Positions 45,723 through 54,425 of a stretch of 64,000 nt of DNA are shown in pieces. This DNA is from Dyella sp. C9. Lineage in GTDB: Bacteria; Pseudomonadota; Gammaproteobacteria; Xanthomonadales; Rhodanobacteraceae. The translations under genes were made by a program, and so were the position numbers. How positions within the stretch are numbered: position 1 is the stretch's first letter; every line of letters begins with the position of its first letter. The stretch is taken from NCBI RefSeq assembly GCF_003332825.1, contig NZ_QIRF01000003.1, forward strand, positions 248,001 to 312,000. Direction: 5' to 3'. A model generated the notes under the pieces. It did no database searches. It was given only the letters and a program-made list of their open reading frames with translations, and had not been told where the DNA came from.

Positions 45723-46504
45723 GCCTCTAAGCGCTGCGCTGCACCGGATGTCGTTCCGGTGCAGTATGGCAATGCCATCCATGGCGTGAGGCTCGCCCCG
45801 CTATCAATGGACCATCGCTGAGGGCGAATGGGCAAACGTCGATAGCGAGCGCGCCATTGTGTGCATGGTGGCTGCCTGCTGAGTTGGGCGCACTCAGCGC
45901 CGTGCAAGATCGCGGCCCGTTGGAGTTTCCGTGAATCTTGTGACAACGTGAGTAGCTCATATTTGGTCGCAATCAAATATTAGGTAATCGATGACGGTCG
46001 AGGCGAGCGCTTCTCCCACTGAATTTCGCAGCCGTTGTCGTTGGCATTAGCTTTGCCACTATCCGACATGGTCGGGACATCCCGTACCTCGGTGCAGAGG
46101 CGAAATACACGGGATCGACGCCGATCGACACGTCTGGTTGCAGCGCCAATGCAAAATCACCGAGGCTCGTGGCTCGCGCTGGTTGATGTCGGTGTACCTG
46201 CTGGCGCCGAGCGGTGCTTGCGAAAGCGTTCCTTGCGCTTGAGCGCTGGCATATACCTTGCGCCAATAGCCAAGCAGGAAGAGTGCTCTCTCTATTGGGT
46301 AGCTGATAAGTTTGGGCGCATGCGCGATTGCCCTGCCTGCTGTGGATGATTGCGATCAGGCGATGGCGATGAACCGGTGCTATGGGTGGGCGCGGCGCCT
46401 TTTTTCTATGCTCTGGGCGCGTTGGTCGCAACCCGCGGGCGATCCAGCGGACTACGATGCTCGGCGATGTCACTTCTTAGCTCCAGGCCCAAAGGGCGCC
46501 GGTG
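45723..46504. other. Long intergenic region, possible decayed coding sequence
   Basis: No convincing intact gene lies in these 782 bases between the convergent autotransporter and fimbrial operon. Several frames of 80-160 codons are open, but none has a ribosome binding site and a protein-like pattern over its whole length. On the minus strand, two overlapping frames near 45985-46200 each give short plausible stretches (for example MSDSGKANANDNGCEIQWEK), as a frameshifted remnant would. An AT-rich palindrome ATATTTG-8-CAAATAT lies at 45959-45980. Confidence 0.5.
45739..45764 (+). terminator. Hairpin after autotransporter copy 2
   Basis: A perfect 10-base stem (CTGCACCGGA and TCCGGTGCAG) with a 6-base loop starts 16 bases past the stop codon. 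No T-run follows, so a factor-assisted or structural role is possible. Confidence 0.5.
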
Positions 46505-47263
46505 TCAGTGCGAGGCGATCGTTGCTTCGTGTGGCTGCGGATAGCCCTGATCGTCCAGCAAGGTGAAGCGCACGCGCAGCGATGCTGCAGTGGCCACCTC
46601 CGTGGCCAGCCCGTAGTCGTGGCTGTCGAAAGGGCGGGTCATCATGTCCGCTTGCGGCTCCACCGGATGAGCCTGCCCATCCACGACGAGGGACAGTTCG
46701 CCGAACGAGGCGTGATAGGGCGTGGGGTTATGGCAGGTCAGGTGCAGGCTTCCAGGCTGGCCGCTCAGTGAGAATTGCAGCCGCGATGCCATTTGGTCGG
46801 GCGGGATGGGCAATTGGTCCGGGCGATAGAACACCTTCAGTTGGGTATTCATGGCCAAGAGTATTTTTGCTGTGTTGGTATCGTCTGCGCGCGTTGGCGG
46901 AATTTCGTAGAGGTTGAGCCAGAACACGGTTTCGCGGTCATGCGGGAGCGGGTCGCCGTTGTAGAGCAGGCGTATGCCTCGCACCGCATGTGCCTCCATC
47001 CGGAACACGGCAGGTAGCACAACGAACGGTGCCTTCACCGATTCGGGATCGCCTGTACCATCATCCACCCAGGTCTGCGCCAATATGGGGTAATCGTTGG
47101 TATTGGCGAGCATCAGGGCGCGTTCCCGATCACCCTCGTGATAGATGACGCGGGTGCTGGCGGCAAGCAGGCCGGCATGAGCCACGGATGCCGTTCCCAG
47201 GAGGCTAGCCATTCCCCAGAGCAGGTGGCCCGTCCAGGTCAGGCGTCGTACCGCGGGTTTCAT
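46505..47263 (-). CDS. Periplasmic fimbrial chaperone, second of the operon
   Basis: A 252-residue PapD-like chaperone. The signal peptide covers about the first 30 residues (ending SVAHA). The chaperone signature follows as TRVIYHEGDRERALMLANTN and PILAQTWVDDGTG. The second part includes FWLNLYEIPP and the binding-strand region LKVFYRPDQLPIPPD; the Arg in the first strand and the Lys in LKVFYRP are the usual pilin-carboxylate anchors. It overlaps the adhesin gene by four bases and ends the operon, which suggests it serves the tip adhesin. It differs clearly from the first chaperone. Confidence 0.92.
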   Translation of the reverse strand: MKPAVRRLTWTGHLLWGMASLLGTASVAHAGLLAASTRVIYHEGDRERALMLANTNDYPILAQTWVDDGTGDPESVKAPFVVLPAVFRMEAHAVRGIRLLYNGDPLPHDRETVFWLNLYEIPPTRADDTNTAKILLAMNTQLKVFYRPDQLPIPPDQMASRLQFSLSGQPGSLHLTCHNPTPYHASFGELSLVVDGQAHPVEPQADMMTRPFDSHDYGLATEVATAASLRVRFTLLDDQGYPQPHEATIASH

Positions 47264-48648
47264 TGGACCTTCACCAGCACGTAGCCCGTGGCGAATACCT
47301 TGCCCGGCGTTGCGTTCAACCCGGGAAGCCGTTTCAGCGTTGCCGTGTAACTCAACACGTAGTTGGTGTGGCCCGTATACGAGCTGCCCGTGGTCTGCGC
47401 ACCGGCCAGCACGGGATACCAGCCTGCGTCATTGCCATGGGGGAAGGTCACGGCGGCATAGGTATTTCCGTCGCGGCTCACCGACGGGAGGCTGCCAGTG
47501 AATCCGGGTTGCCCAACGAAAACCATCGTGGGGTGGCTCGTACTGCTGAGACCGATGCCTACTCCACTGGCCAACGATGCGTCATGGCCGTAGTTGTCGG
47601 AGACCAGGTAGCTCACACCGCCACTGGCGTTGACCAGGCCGAGGGTCTGTGCGGCGCTGTAGGCGCCTGGCGACACCTGGATTCCGATGGCCGTCTGTCC
47701 GCTGGCGGTGCCGGAATCGACAGCATTGTTGCACTCGATCTGCACTTGGAACACGGCCGAAGGATTGACGCCTGCCTGCAGCTGCTGGGCCGACACGGCC
47801 GGGAATTCCACCAGTGGCGTCGCGTTGCGGGCCACGCAGGTATTGTTCTGGGTTAGCGAGGCGCCGCCCCACAGGGTGTATCCGAACCCGTTGTCGGCTC
47901 CCCAGAAGCTGTAATCCGAATTTGAATCCTCGCCGATGTTGTCGTGGCCGAACGGAATGGCGCTGTCGCTGCCCGATAGCTGGATGTAGGCGCTCGGCTG
48001 AGTGCAGATGTAGGGGCCATAGGAGCCCATGCCTCTGGCGGCACCTGGCGCATTGGTGGGCACGCTCATGCTGCCGCACCAGTCGGTTCCCGAGCCACTG
48101 ACGGTGGGCAGCGAGCTGACACGATAGAGCTCGGCCACCAGTGGCGGTATGTCCTGCAGCCGGATCTGGATCGTGTTGCCTGAGGTGGCATAGGTGGTAA
48201 CCGGCACCTGCTGCCAGTAGCGGCTGAGTACCACGCCCGCCATGGTTTGCCGCAGGCCGACATAAGTGAACCAGGTAGCGTAGACGCCGGTCAGTCCGTC
48301 GGGGCCACCGATGTCGTAATGGCCGCCAAGGCGGTCGTCGCCGTTGGTGGCCACCAGGAAATAGATGTTGGGAAGATCGGTTGCCGCGCAGGTCCATAGC
48401 ACGGTGGAGCCGCTGGCGCCGCCATAGACGTAGCTGGTGGGCGGTACCACCACGCTGGCCAGAAGGGTTCCTGCGGGTTGCAGGTAGGTGTCGGTCAGGT
48501 TGATGTTGCCGAACACGATCTGTGCCGCACGCCCATCCTCCGTCTGGGCGGCACCTGAGCGGGAGCAGCTGGCGCGTGCGGTGCCTGTGAAGACCAAGAA
48601 GCCGCTGATGAGCAGTGTGGATACGAGTAGCAGGCGATGAAGGTTCAT
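47260..48648 (-). CDS. Two-domain fimbrial tip adhesin
   Basis: A 462-residue exported protein with a signal peptide (residues 1-26, ending TARA). The first part (about 27-290) would be a receptor-binding domain; it is rich in Gly, Ser and Tyr and holds several cysteines. The last 170 residues look like a pilin domain, with VQIECNNAVDSG giving a pilin-type Cys and the end GYVLVKVQ giving the C-terminal strand that chaperone and usher recognise. The place after the usher and the length fit FimH/MrkD-like adhesins. No receptor can be named. Confidence 0.8.
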   Translation of the reverse strand: MNLHRLLLVSTLLISGFLVFTGTARASCSRSGAAQTEDGRAAQIVFGNINLTDTYLQPAGTLLASVVVPPTSYVYGGASGSTVLWTCAATDLPNIYFLVATNGDDRLGGHYDIGGPDGLTGVYATWFTYVGLRQTMAGVVLSRYWQQVPVTTYATSGNTIQIRLQDIPPLVAELYRVSSLPTVSGSGTDWCGSMSVPTNAPGAARGMGSYGPYICTQPSAYIQLSGSDSAIPFGHDNIGEDSNSDYSFWGADNGFGYTLWGGASLTQNNTCVARNATPLVEFPAVSAQQLQAGVNPSAVFQVQIECNNAVDSGTASGQTAIGIQVSPGAYSAAQTLGLVNASGGVSYLVSDNYGHDASLASGVGIGLSSTSHPTMVFVGQPGFTGSLPSVSRDGNTYAAVTFPHGNDAGWYPVLAGAQTTGSSYTGHTNYVLSYTATLKRLPGLNATPGKVFATGYVLVKVQ

Positions 48649-48672
48649 GGCGAGGGTCGCGAAACGACGCGC

Positions 48673-51360
48673 TCAACGCGTCGTCGGCAAGGGCTGATGG
48701 ACAGTGCAGACGTGCTGCAGGCGGATGATGGGGCGGCTGAGGTCCTGGCCGGCCAGGTCATAGGGCAGGGTGCAGCGATCGCTCACGCCTTCTCCCCAAC
48801 GCAGATCGAGCATGCCCCTGGCCTGGTCGCTGCGAACGTAAACCTGTCCGCCCTGGCCAACCATGCCGATGATCTTGCCGGACTCGTCGTAAACCTCGGT
48901 GCCCATGGGCAGGGCGCGGCCGTCCGATAGCCTGGTGCGGATCAGCAACGCGTTGCCGCTGCGAGTGCGAAACACCACCTTTACTGCCGCACCGGCATCC
49001 GGCGCTACCCGTTGCTCGCCGTCCTCAAGCTCGGTCTTGCCCTTCATGCCCTCCGGGTTCAAGGCCACCGTGTTGTAGCGGTATGGCGTCATCGACGGCA
49101 CCAGGGCGTAGCCGCGGCCGTCGATGGCGGCGCCCATGCCGTTGAGAACCCTGGCGCCTTCGGCACCCTTGGCCTCGATCAGGGCAAACGTGTCGCCGAG
49201 ATACGGACCGAAAGTAATGCCGCCACCATGGATCGCCAAGGCACCCTGCGCGTTGACCGAGGCCTGCCAGTAGTTGTCGCCACGCGAAGCCGTCACACCG
49301 ATGGTGGCATCGGGCAGGCGCTTCTGCAGATTGCCGTTGAGCACGGTCTGTTGCCGATCCACGTCGCGGGTGGCACCCAGGCCATAGCTCACGCTGCGGT
49401 CCGCTCCGGTGGTGCCGGACATGGTGGCCTGGTACACGGTGCCACCGGTATCGCTGTGGGAATAGGAGGTATTGAGGCTGGATGGCGCGATGTTTCGGTT
49501 GCTGCCAAGCGGAATGGAGAACGACAGCATGGTTACCGTTTCGATGCTGCCGGACCAGCTGCCGTTCAACGCCGTGCGGTTGGCCACGTCGTTGCCATAG
49601 GGATCGTCATAGCTGCCGCTGGCCGAGGTGTAGCCGCTCATGCGCATGCGCGCCACCGACAGGTTCATGCTGATCGAGTGCCTGAACATGGTGGCGTAAC
49701 CCAGCTGCACCTGCGTATCGCGGCTGCGTCCATCGCGATAGTCTTGGGTGGAGCCAGAGAGGTAAACGTTTCCCCATGAGCCCAGCCGTTGGTTGATCGA
49801 CACCTCGAAACGGGCCCGCTGCATGTAGGTGCTCGATTGCCAATCACCGCCATGGGCAACGGCTAGCCGCACGCCAAGCACGTCGCCCAGGTCGCGATAA
49901 CCCGCCGTGGAATAGCGGTAGCCGGCGATCGATAGCGTGGTGTTGGTCGGCTGATAGGTTCGACTATAGGAAAGGTGCGCCATCCAACCATCGGTATAGC
50001 CGATGGTCGGCATATCGGCGCGCGAGTAGGTCGCGTCCAGGCCGAATGCACCGAGAGGGCTGCTGTAGGCGCCGCCCAGCACCACCGCCTGGTAGCCCCC
50101 GGCGATACGCAGGCCGCCATTGGCCGTAACGGCGTTGCTCAGGCCTCGCTGATAGGTGAGGTCGCCGAAATCGGCGTGGTCACCGGCTTGGCGAGTTCGG
50201 CCCATGGTGACCTCGTAACGCGAGATGCCTGGGCGCAGGGACTCCGGCACGGCAGCAAATGGCACGGTGAATTGGTTGATGCTGCCATCGGCCTCGGTCA
50301 CCACCACATCCAGATCGCCGTTGTAGCTTGTCGGATAGAGGTCGCCAATCTCAAAAGGGCCAGGGACTACCGTGGTCTGGTAGATCTCATTGCCGTTCTG
50401 GCGAATGGACACCCTGGCATTGGTGCGCGCCACGCCGCGAACCACCGGCGCATAGCCGCGCATGGAATCGGGCAGCATGCGATCGTCGGTGGCCAGCGTT
50501 ACGCCTGTGTAGCTCAAGCCGGAGAAGATGCGGCCGGTGGTGAAGTTTTGCCCGACGGTAAGAGCACTGCCGATGCTCGGCAACCCGCGTGAGGCATAGC
50601 TTCGCGTATTGGTCCATTGGATACCCATGCCCTGCTGGTCGCTCACGTTGGACTGCTGGCGCAAGCGCCACCTGCCGAGGTTCAGGCCGCCATTGATGGA
50701 CAGATACGCCGAATTCTGTGAACCGGCGTCGCTGCCGCCGTAGGAGACGTGATAGGCGTTGCCGATGTAGTTGAGGAAGGCGATGGCATCGCCGTGATCG
50801 AGTTCGGAGGGTGCGACATAGCCCCTTGGCACCTGCTTCATGAGACTCTGCGGAACGCTTAGGTCGAGCCTCAGACGCGGCAGGTCGAAGGAAGTGCTGC
50901 TGCCCTCGACGGCCCGGTCGAGGATCAGGCAGTCGTCGTCCTCGGCAGGTGACGCCCCGGTCCGGATGGCCGTGGCCAAGATACTGGCGTGATCCAACAG
51001 GGCGCGTGGCAGGCATGGTTTGACCGATCCGTCGCGCTGCATCCTGAAGGGGACATCGGCGCGATCGAGGAAACGTCGGTTGATGTACACGTCCACCATG
51101 TAGGTGGCTGGCGAAATGGCGTCAGCGCGGTTGAAGCGCTTCATCGTGGCTGCGCTCAGGTTGCCGCCCCGAAACAGGCTAGCGTCGAAGACATAACCAT
51201 CTGCCGAATCCTCGGTCGCCGTGGTGCCTTCGGCGGCATAGGCAGCCGACGTCGTCAGGGCTGTGCCGATTGCCAGCATCAACATCGAGCGCGGCCTTGG
51301 GCGCCTCGCCGGGATATGCACGGGTCGTCGCTTGCAGCTCGGAAGGGATGGAGGGGCCAT
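48673..51360 (-). CDS. Outer-membrane fimbrial usher
   Basis: An 895-residue FimD/PapC-type usher. After the signal peptide (ending SAAYA) comes the N-terminal chaperone-binding domain starting YVFDASLFRGG, then the 24-strand barrel (for example YLSINGGLNLGRWRLRQQSN) with the plug domain (VVPGPFEIGDLYPTSYNGDL). C-terminal domains at about 750-895 include VVFRTRSGNALLIRTRLSDG and a Cys pair near the end (DRCTLPYD and LQHVCTV). The ATG at 51360 lies 20 bases after the chaperone stop; a later ATG at 51285 is possible. It builds the pilus across the outer membrane. Confidence 0.93.
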   Translation of the reverse strand: MAPPSLPSCKRRPVHIPARRPRPRSMLMLAIGTALTTSAAYAAEGTTATEDSADGYVFDASLFRGGNLSAATMKRFNRADAISPATYMVDVYINRRFLDRADVPFRMQRDGSVKPCLPRALLDHASILATAIRTGASPAEDDDCLILDRAVEGSSTSFDLPRLRLDLSVPQSLMKQVPRGYVAPSELDHGDAIAFLNYIGNAYHVSYGGSDAGSQNSAYLSINGGLNLGRWRLRQQSNVSDQQGMGIQWTNTRSYASRGLPSIGSALTVGQNFTTGRIFSGLSYTGVTLATDDRMLPDSMRGYAPVVRGVARTNARVSIRQNGNEIYQTTVVPGPFEIGDLYPTSYNGDLDVVVTEADGSINQFTVPFAAVPESLRPGISRYEVTMGRTRQAGDHADFGDLTYQRGLSNAVTANGGLRIAGGYQAVVLGGAYSSPLGAFGLDATYSRADMPTIGYTDGWMAHLSYSRTYQPTNTTLSIAGYRYSTAGYRDLGDVLGVRLAVAHGGDWQSSTYMQRARFEVSINQRLGSWGNVYLSGSTQDYRDGRSRDTQVQLGYATMFRHSISMNLSVARMRMSGYTSASGSYDDPYGNDVANRTALNGSWSGSIETVTMLSFSIPLGSNRNIAPSSLNTSYSHSDTGGTVYQATMSGTTGADRSVSYGLGATRDVDRQQTVLNGNLQKRLPDATIGVTASRGDNYWQASVNAQGALAIHGGGITFGPYLGDTFALIEAKGAEGARVLNGMGAAIDGRGYALVPSMTPYRYNTVALNPEGMKGKTELEDGEQRVAPDAGAAVKVVFRTRSGNALLIRTRLSDGRALPMGTEVYDESGKIIGMVGQGGQVYVRSDQARGMLDLRWGEGVSDRCTLPYDLAGQDLSRPIIRLQHVCTVHQPLPTTR

Positions 51361-51379
51361 GGACGATGCCTGTCGACGG

Positions 51380-52120
51380 TCAGTGCAACGGCAGGTCGCT
51401 GGCTGTATCGCCGCCAAAATCGTTCACCAGCACCAACTTCAGTCGCACAGGATCGGTCCGTCGCATGCAATCTGCGGGAACGCGCCATTGCGCCGTAGAT
51501 AGCGGTGGAATCATCACTGCGGCCGCCAGTACGCAGGGTTTGTCGCCGCCCTCGAGCGAGGCACGGCGAATCACCGCGTGATAAGGCGTAGGGTTGTCCA
51601 CCTGCACGTGCTCGCTAGCGCTGTTGGACTTGCGGGTGAAGCTCAGTCGCTGTAGCAGTTCGTCAGGTGATCCGGGCAAACCCTTGGGGCGGTAGAACAG
51701 CTTTAGACGATTGCCGAACATCAGCACCAGCTTGTTGACGTTCTGATCCCTGGACTTGATGGCGGGGATCTGGTTGAAGTTGAGATAGAACACCGACTCA
51801 CGGTCGTGGGGCAGGTCCTCGCCAGTGAACTCCAGTCGTACCATCTGGCCCGCATGAGCTTCCATGCGGAAGATCTGCGGCGTCACCACAAAGGGCGCAT
51901 CGGCGGTTTCCACCGTTGAATGTGCATTACCCTTGTCCACCCACAGCTGCACCAAGTTGGGATGATCGTCCTGGTTGGTGAGCTGGATGGCTTTTTCCCG
52001 CAAGGCTCCGTCGTAGATCACCCGGGTATTGGTCATCACGACGCTGGCATGCGTGGAAAACGCGAGCAGAGCGGACCATACGGCGGCGCCGGCGGAAAGG
52101 GGTTTCGGGAAAACGCGCAT
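51380..52120 (-). CDS. Periplasmic fimbrial chaperone, first of the operon
   Basis: A 246-residue PapD-like chaperone. The signal peptide covers about residues 1-25 (ending THA). The first Ig-like domain has NTRVIYDGALREKAIQLTNQ and PNLVQLWVDKGN. The interdomain strand region has RESVFYLNFNQIPAIKSRDQ and the Lys in LKLFYRPKGLPG. The ATG at 52120 was chosen because GGGAG lies 8 bases upstream and the signal peptide starts there. It follows the major pilin gene by about 100 bases and precedes the usher, the usual place for the main pilin chaperone. Confidence 0.93.
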   Translation of the reverse strand: MRVFPKPLSAGAAVWSALLAFSTHASVVMTNTRVIYDGALREKAIQLTNQDDHPNLVQLWVDKGNAHSTVETADAPFVVTPQIFRMEAHAGQMVRLEFTGEDLPHDRESVFYLNFNQIPAIKSRDQNVNKLVLMFGNRLKLFYRPKGLPGSPDELLQRLSFTRKSNSASEHVQVDNPTPYHAVIRRASLEGGDKPCVLAAAVMIPPLSTAQWRVPADCMRRTDPVRLKLVLVNDFGGDTASDLPLH

Positions 52121-52221
52121 GGCATAGCTCCCATGCTGCGTGGCAGCCTGCGAGAGGACGGGGACTGGCAGAGAGAGCGTCCTGCCCATCGAGCCGGAGG
52201 CTACGATGGACAGGAATGGAG

Positions 52222-52755
52222 CTACAGATAGCTCAGGGTGTACTCGGCTACGGCCTGTACGCTGCCGGCCTCGCCACCACCTGCCTCGGAGATGTACTGC
52301 GCGCCGAACTGATAGGCCGCGCTGGTGGCACCGGCTTGCAGCACCAGACCGGGCACGGTGGTGGGGCCATTCAGGGAAACCGGATTGCCACCACTGGCGG
52401 AGGTGGTGAGCTGGATGTCGACGTTCTTAGCGCTACCCGTGTTGCCCAGATTGCCGCCATTGGTCACGTTGTGGCCGAGGAATTCGGTGCCGATGGCCAG
52501 GTCATCGGCGCCCATCGTGCAACCGGTGACCTGAATCGTGAACGGCGTAAGACCTGCGGTCGCGCCTGCGGCCAACAACGATGCGGCCGAGACGGTAGGC
52601 AGCAGCACAACACTGTTGGTGTCGCCATTGATAGTGGCCTGACAGGTCTGATCCGTGACTTCACCCTGGAAGGTGACCGTCGGTGCGGCGAGGGCAAACG
52701 CTGGTACAACCATCACGGCTAGGCCAATCAAACGTCTTGCGGTTTGGACTTTCAC
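52222..52755 (-). CDS. Type 1-like major fimbrial subunit
   Basis: A 177-residue pilin. The signal peptide ends near FALA at about residue 23. The mature part has the FimA pattern: TVTFQGEVTDQTCQATI with Cys38, a partner Cys79 in VTGCTMGADD, and the C-terminal strand AVAEYTLSYL with the penultimate Tyr. The Ig-like incomplete fold is expected to be completed by strand exchange. The start is GTG at 52755 with AGGAG 6 bases upstream. It is the first gene of the operon, so the promoter lies in 52756-53100. It is the only pilin besides the tip protein. Confidence 0.92.
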   Translation of the reverse strand: MKVQTARRLIGLAVMVVPAFALAAPTVTFQGEVTDQTCQATINGDTNSVVLLPTVSAASLLAAGATAGLTPFTIQVTGCTMGADDLAIGTEFLGHNVTNGGNLGNTGSAKNVDIQLTTSASGGNPVSLNGPTTVPGLVLQAGATSAAYQFGAQYISEAGGGEAGSVQAVAEYTLSYL

Positions 52756-52969
52756 GATGCGCTCCTGGAAACGAGGCTATGGATGGCCATGGCGATGGGT
52801 AGTCGATCGGTTGCGGCAACGGCGGGCCTTACGATGTCCGCGAGGACTCGCATCCGGTCGGATGGATAGAGGTAGCGCCGGGTAACAGTCTTCCTCGGCA
52901 CGGGCATCACCCTGTTAACGGGGAATAGGGGTGAGATCGCGCCAGGTGAACAATGTCGCAGGGCCACCG

Positions 52970-52987
52970 AATAGGAATGTTCCTATT
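52970..52987. promoter_or_regulatory. Palindrome upstream of the fimbrial operon
   Basis: AATAGGAA and TTCCTATT are perfect 8-base arms around TG. The site lies 215 bases before the pilin start codon. A second inverted repeat, ATTGAT-CCGA-ATCAAT, follows at 53004-53019. Their place in an AT-richer stretch suggests regulator binding, but no regulator could be named. Confidence 0.5.
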
Positions 52988-53126
52988 GCAGTTCGCTCGC
53001 ACGATTGATCCGAATCAATTTTCCAAGGTGCAATTGGCGCGTGCGGCTTGTCGCCACACGTAACATTTTGTTGCCAGCTTGGGCGGTTTCGGCCCGTGCC
53101 ATGTCAATGACGGTGACGCAAAGCAA

Positions 53127-53150
53127 GACGCCCACACAAGGGTGGGCGTC
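53127..53150 (-). terminator. Hairpin after the isovaleryl-CoA dehydrogenase gene
   Basis: A 9-base stem (GACGCCCAC and GTGGGCGTC) with a 6-base loop lies 28 bases past the dehydrogenase stop, reading leftward. It is followed by TTGCTTT, a broken T-tract. It would separate the dehydrogenase transcript from the fimbrial operon. Confidence 0.65.
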
Positions 53151-53177
53151 GTTTCCAGCGCGAGCGCGGCTAAGGAC

Positions 53178-54335
53178 TCAGGCTTTGCCGTGGAACAGCT
53201 CACGGCCGATCAGCATGCGGCGGATCTCGTTGGTGCCGGCGCCGATTTCATAGAGCTTGGCGTCGCGCAGCAGGCGGCCTGCCGGGAACTCGTTGATGTA
53301 GCCATTGCCGCCCAGGGTCTGGATAGTTTCCAGGGCCACCTTGACGGCATTCTCCGAGGCGTTGAGCAGGCAGGCGGCAGGGTCGATGCGCGACTTCACG
53401 CCGTGATCGAACTGCTGCGCCACCATGTAGGCAAAGCCGCGCGAACTTTGCAGCGCGGTATACATGTCGGCGATCTTCGCCTGCATCACGCCAAAGGTGC
53501 CGATGGGTGCATTGAACTGCTTGCGCTCGCGCACGTAGGGCAGGGCGATATCCAGCGCCGCCTGCATCAGACCGATCGGGCCGCCCGAGAGCACCAGGCG
53601 CTCGGTATCCAGGCCGCTCATCAGCACGCGTACGCCCTCGTTCACTTCGCCCACGATGTTCTCGGCCGGGATCTCGCAATCCTCGAACACCAGCTCGCAG
53701 GTGTTGGAACCGCGCATGCCGAGCTTGTCGAGCTTCTGCGCGGTGCTGAAACCCTTCATGCCCTTTTCGACGATGAAGGCGGTCATGCAGCGGCTGCCGG
53801 CTACGCGCGGCGCGGTGCGCATGTACACCAGCAGCACGTCGGCATCGGGACCGTTGGTGATCCACATCTTGGAGCCGTTGGCGACCCACACGTCGCCCTT
53901 TTGCTCGGCCTTGCAGCTCATCGAGCCGACCACGTCGGAGCCCGCGCCCGGCTCGCTCATCGCCAGCGCGCCGACGAATTCGCCCGAGCACAACTTGGGA
54001 ATGTACTTGCGGCGCTGTGCCTCGTTGCCGTTGTGGAAGATGTTTTGCACGCACAGGTTGGAATGCGCGCCATAGGAAAGGCCCACCGAGCCCGAAGCAC
54101 GAGAGATCTCTTCCATCGCCACCATGTGCGCGAGGAAGCCCATGCCGGTGCCGCCGTATTCCTCGGGGATGGTGACGCCCAGCAGGCCCAGGTCGCCAAA
54201 CTTGCGCCACAGGTCGGCAGGAAACTGGTTTTCGCGATCGATGTGATCGGCGCGGGGCGCGATCTCCTTTTCGGCGAACGCGTGCACGCTTTCGCGCAGC
54301 AGATCGATTTCTTCACCCAGCGGAAACGGACGCAT
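53178..54335 (-). CDS. liuA: Isovaleryl-CoA dehydrogenase
   Basis: A 385-residue flavin acyl-CoA dehydrogenase that turns isovaleryl-CoA into 3-methylcrotonyl-CoA. It shows the family features: [37 protein letters not shown] for FAD and substrate binding, [37 protein letters not shown] and the C-terminal [20 protein letters not shown]. The alanine- and glycine-lined pocket of isovaleryl enzymes cannot be checked here, so the exact substrate rests on similarity and on the other leucine genes in the window. The ATG at 54335 has GGAG 8 bases upstream. It is about 16 kb from liuB. Confidence 0.88.
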   Translation of the reverse strand: MRPFPLGEEIDLLRESVHAFAEKEIAPRADHIDRENQFPADLWRKFGDLGLLGVTIPEEYGGTGMGFLAHMVAMEEISRASGSVGLSYGAHSNLCVQNIFHNGNEAQRRKYIPKLCSGEFVGALAMSEPGAGSDVVGSMSCKAEQKGDVWVANGSKMWITNGPDADVLLVYMRTAPRVAGSRCMTAFIVEKGMKGFSTAQKLDKLGMRGSNTCELVFEDCEIPAENIVGEVNEGVRVLMSGLDTERLVLSGGPIGLMQAALDIALPYVRERKQFNAPIGTFGVMQAKIADMYTALQSSRGFAYMVAQQFDHGVKSRIDPAACLLNASENAVKVALETIQTLGGNGYINEFPAGRLLRDAKLYEIGAGTNEIRRMLIGRELFHGKA

Positions 54336-54425
54336 GCCTACAACTCCGGTACTCGTGATCCGCGAATGGTAGCGCGGCGGGGATGACAAGCCGTTGCGCA
54401 TCGCACAACCCGGGCACGGGAAAAT

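Larger units (their letters stand above)
52756..53177. other. Upstream region of the fimbrial operon
   Basis: These 422 bases carry no credible gene. They hold the leader of the fimbrial operon, two palindromes (52970-52987 and 53004-53019) and, at the right end, the terminator of the dehydrogenase gene. The stretch 52970-53090 is AT-richer than its surroundings, as promoters often are. No -10/-35 pair could be fixed with confidence. Confidence 0.6.

Noticed and set aside
45973..46473. A 166-codon minus-strand frame in the long gap
   Set aside because: Most of it is Arg/Pro/His-rich shadow-like sequence with no start signal; it is recorded only as a possible remnant region.
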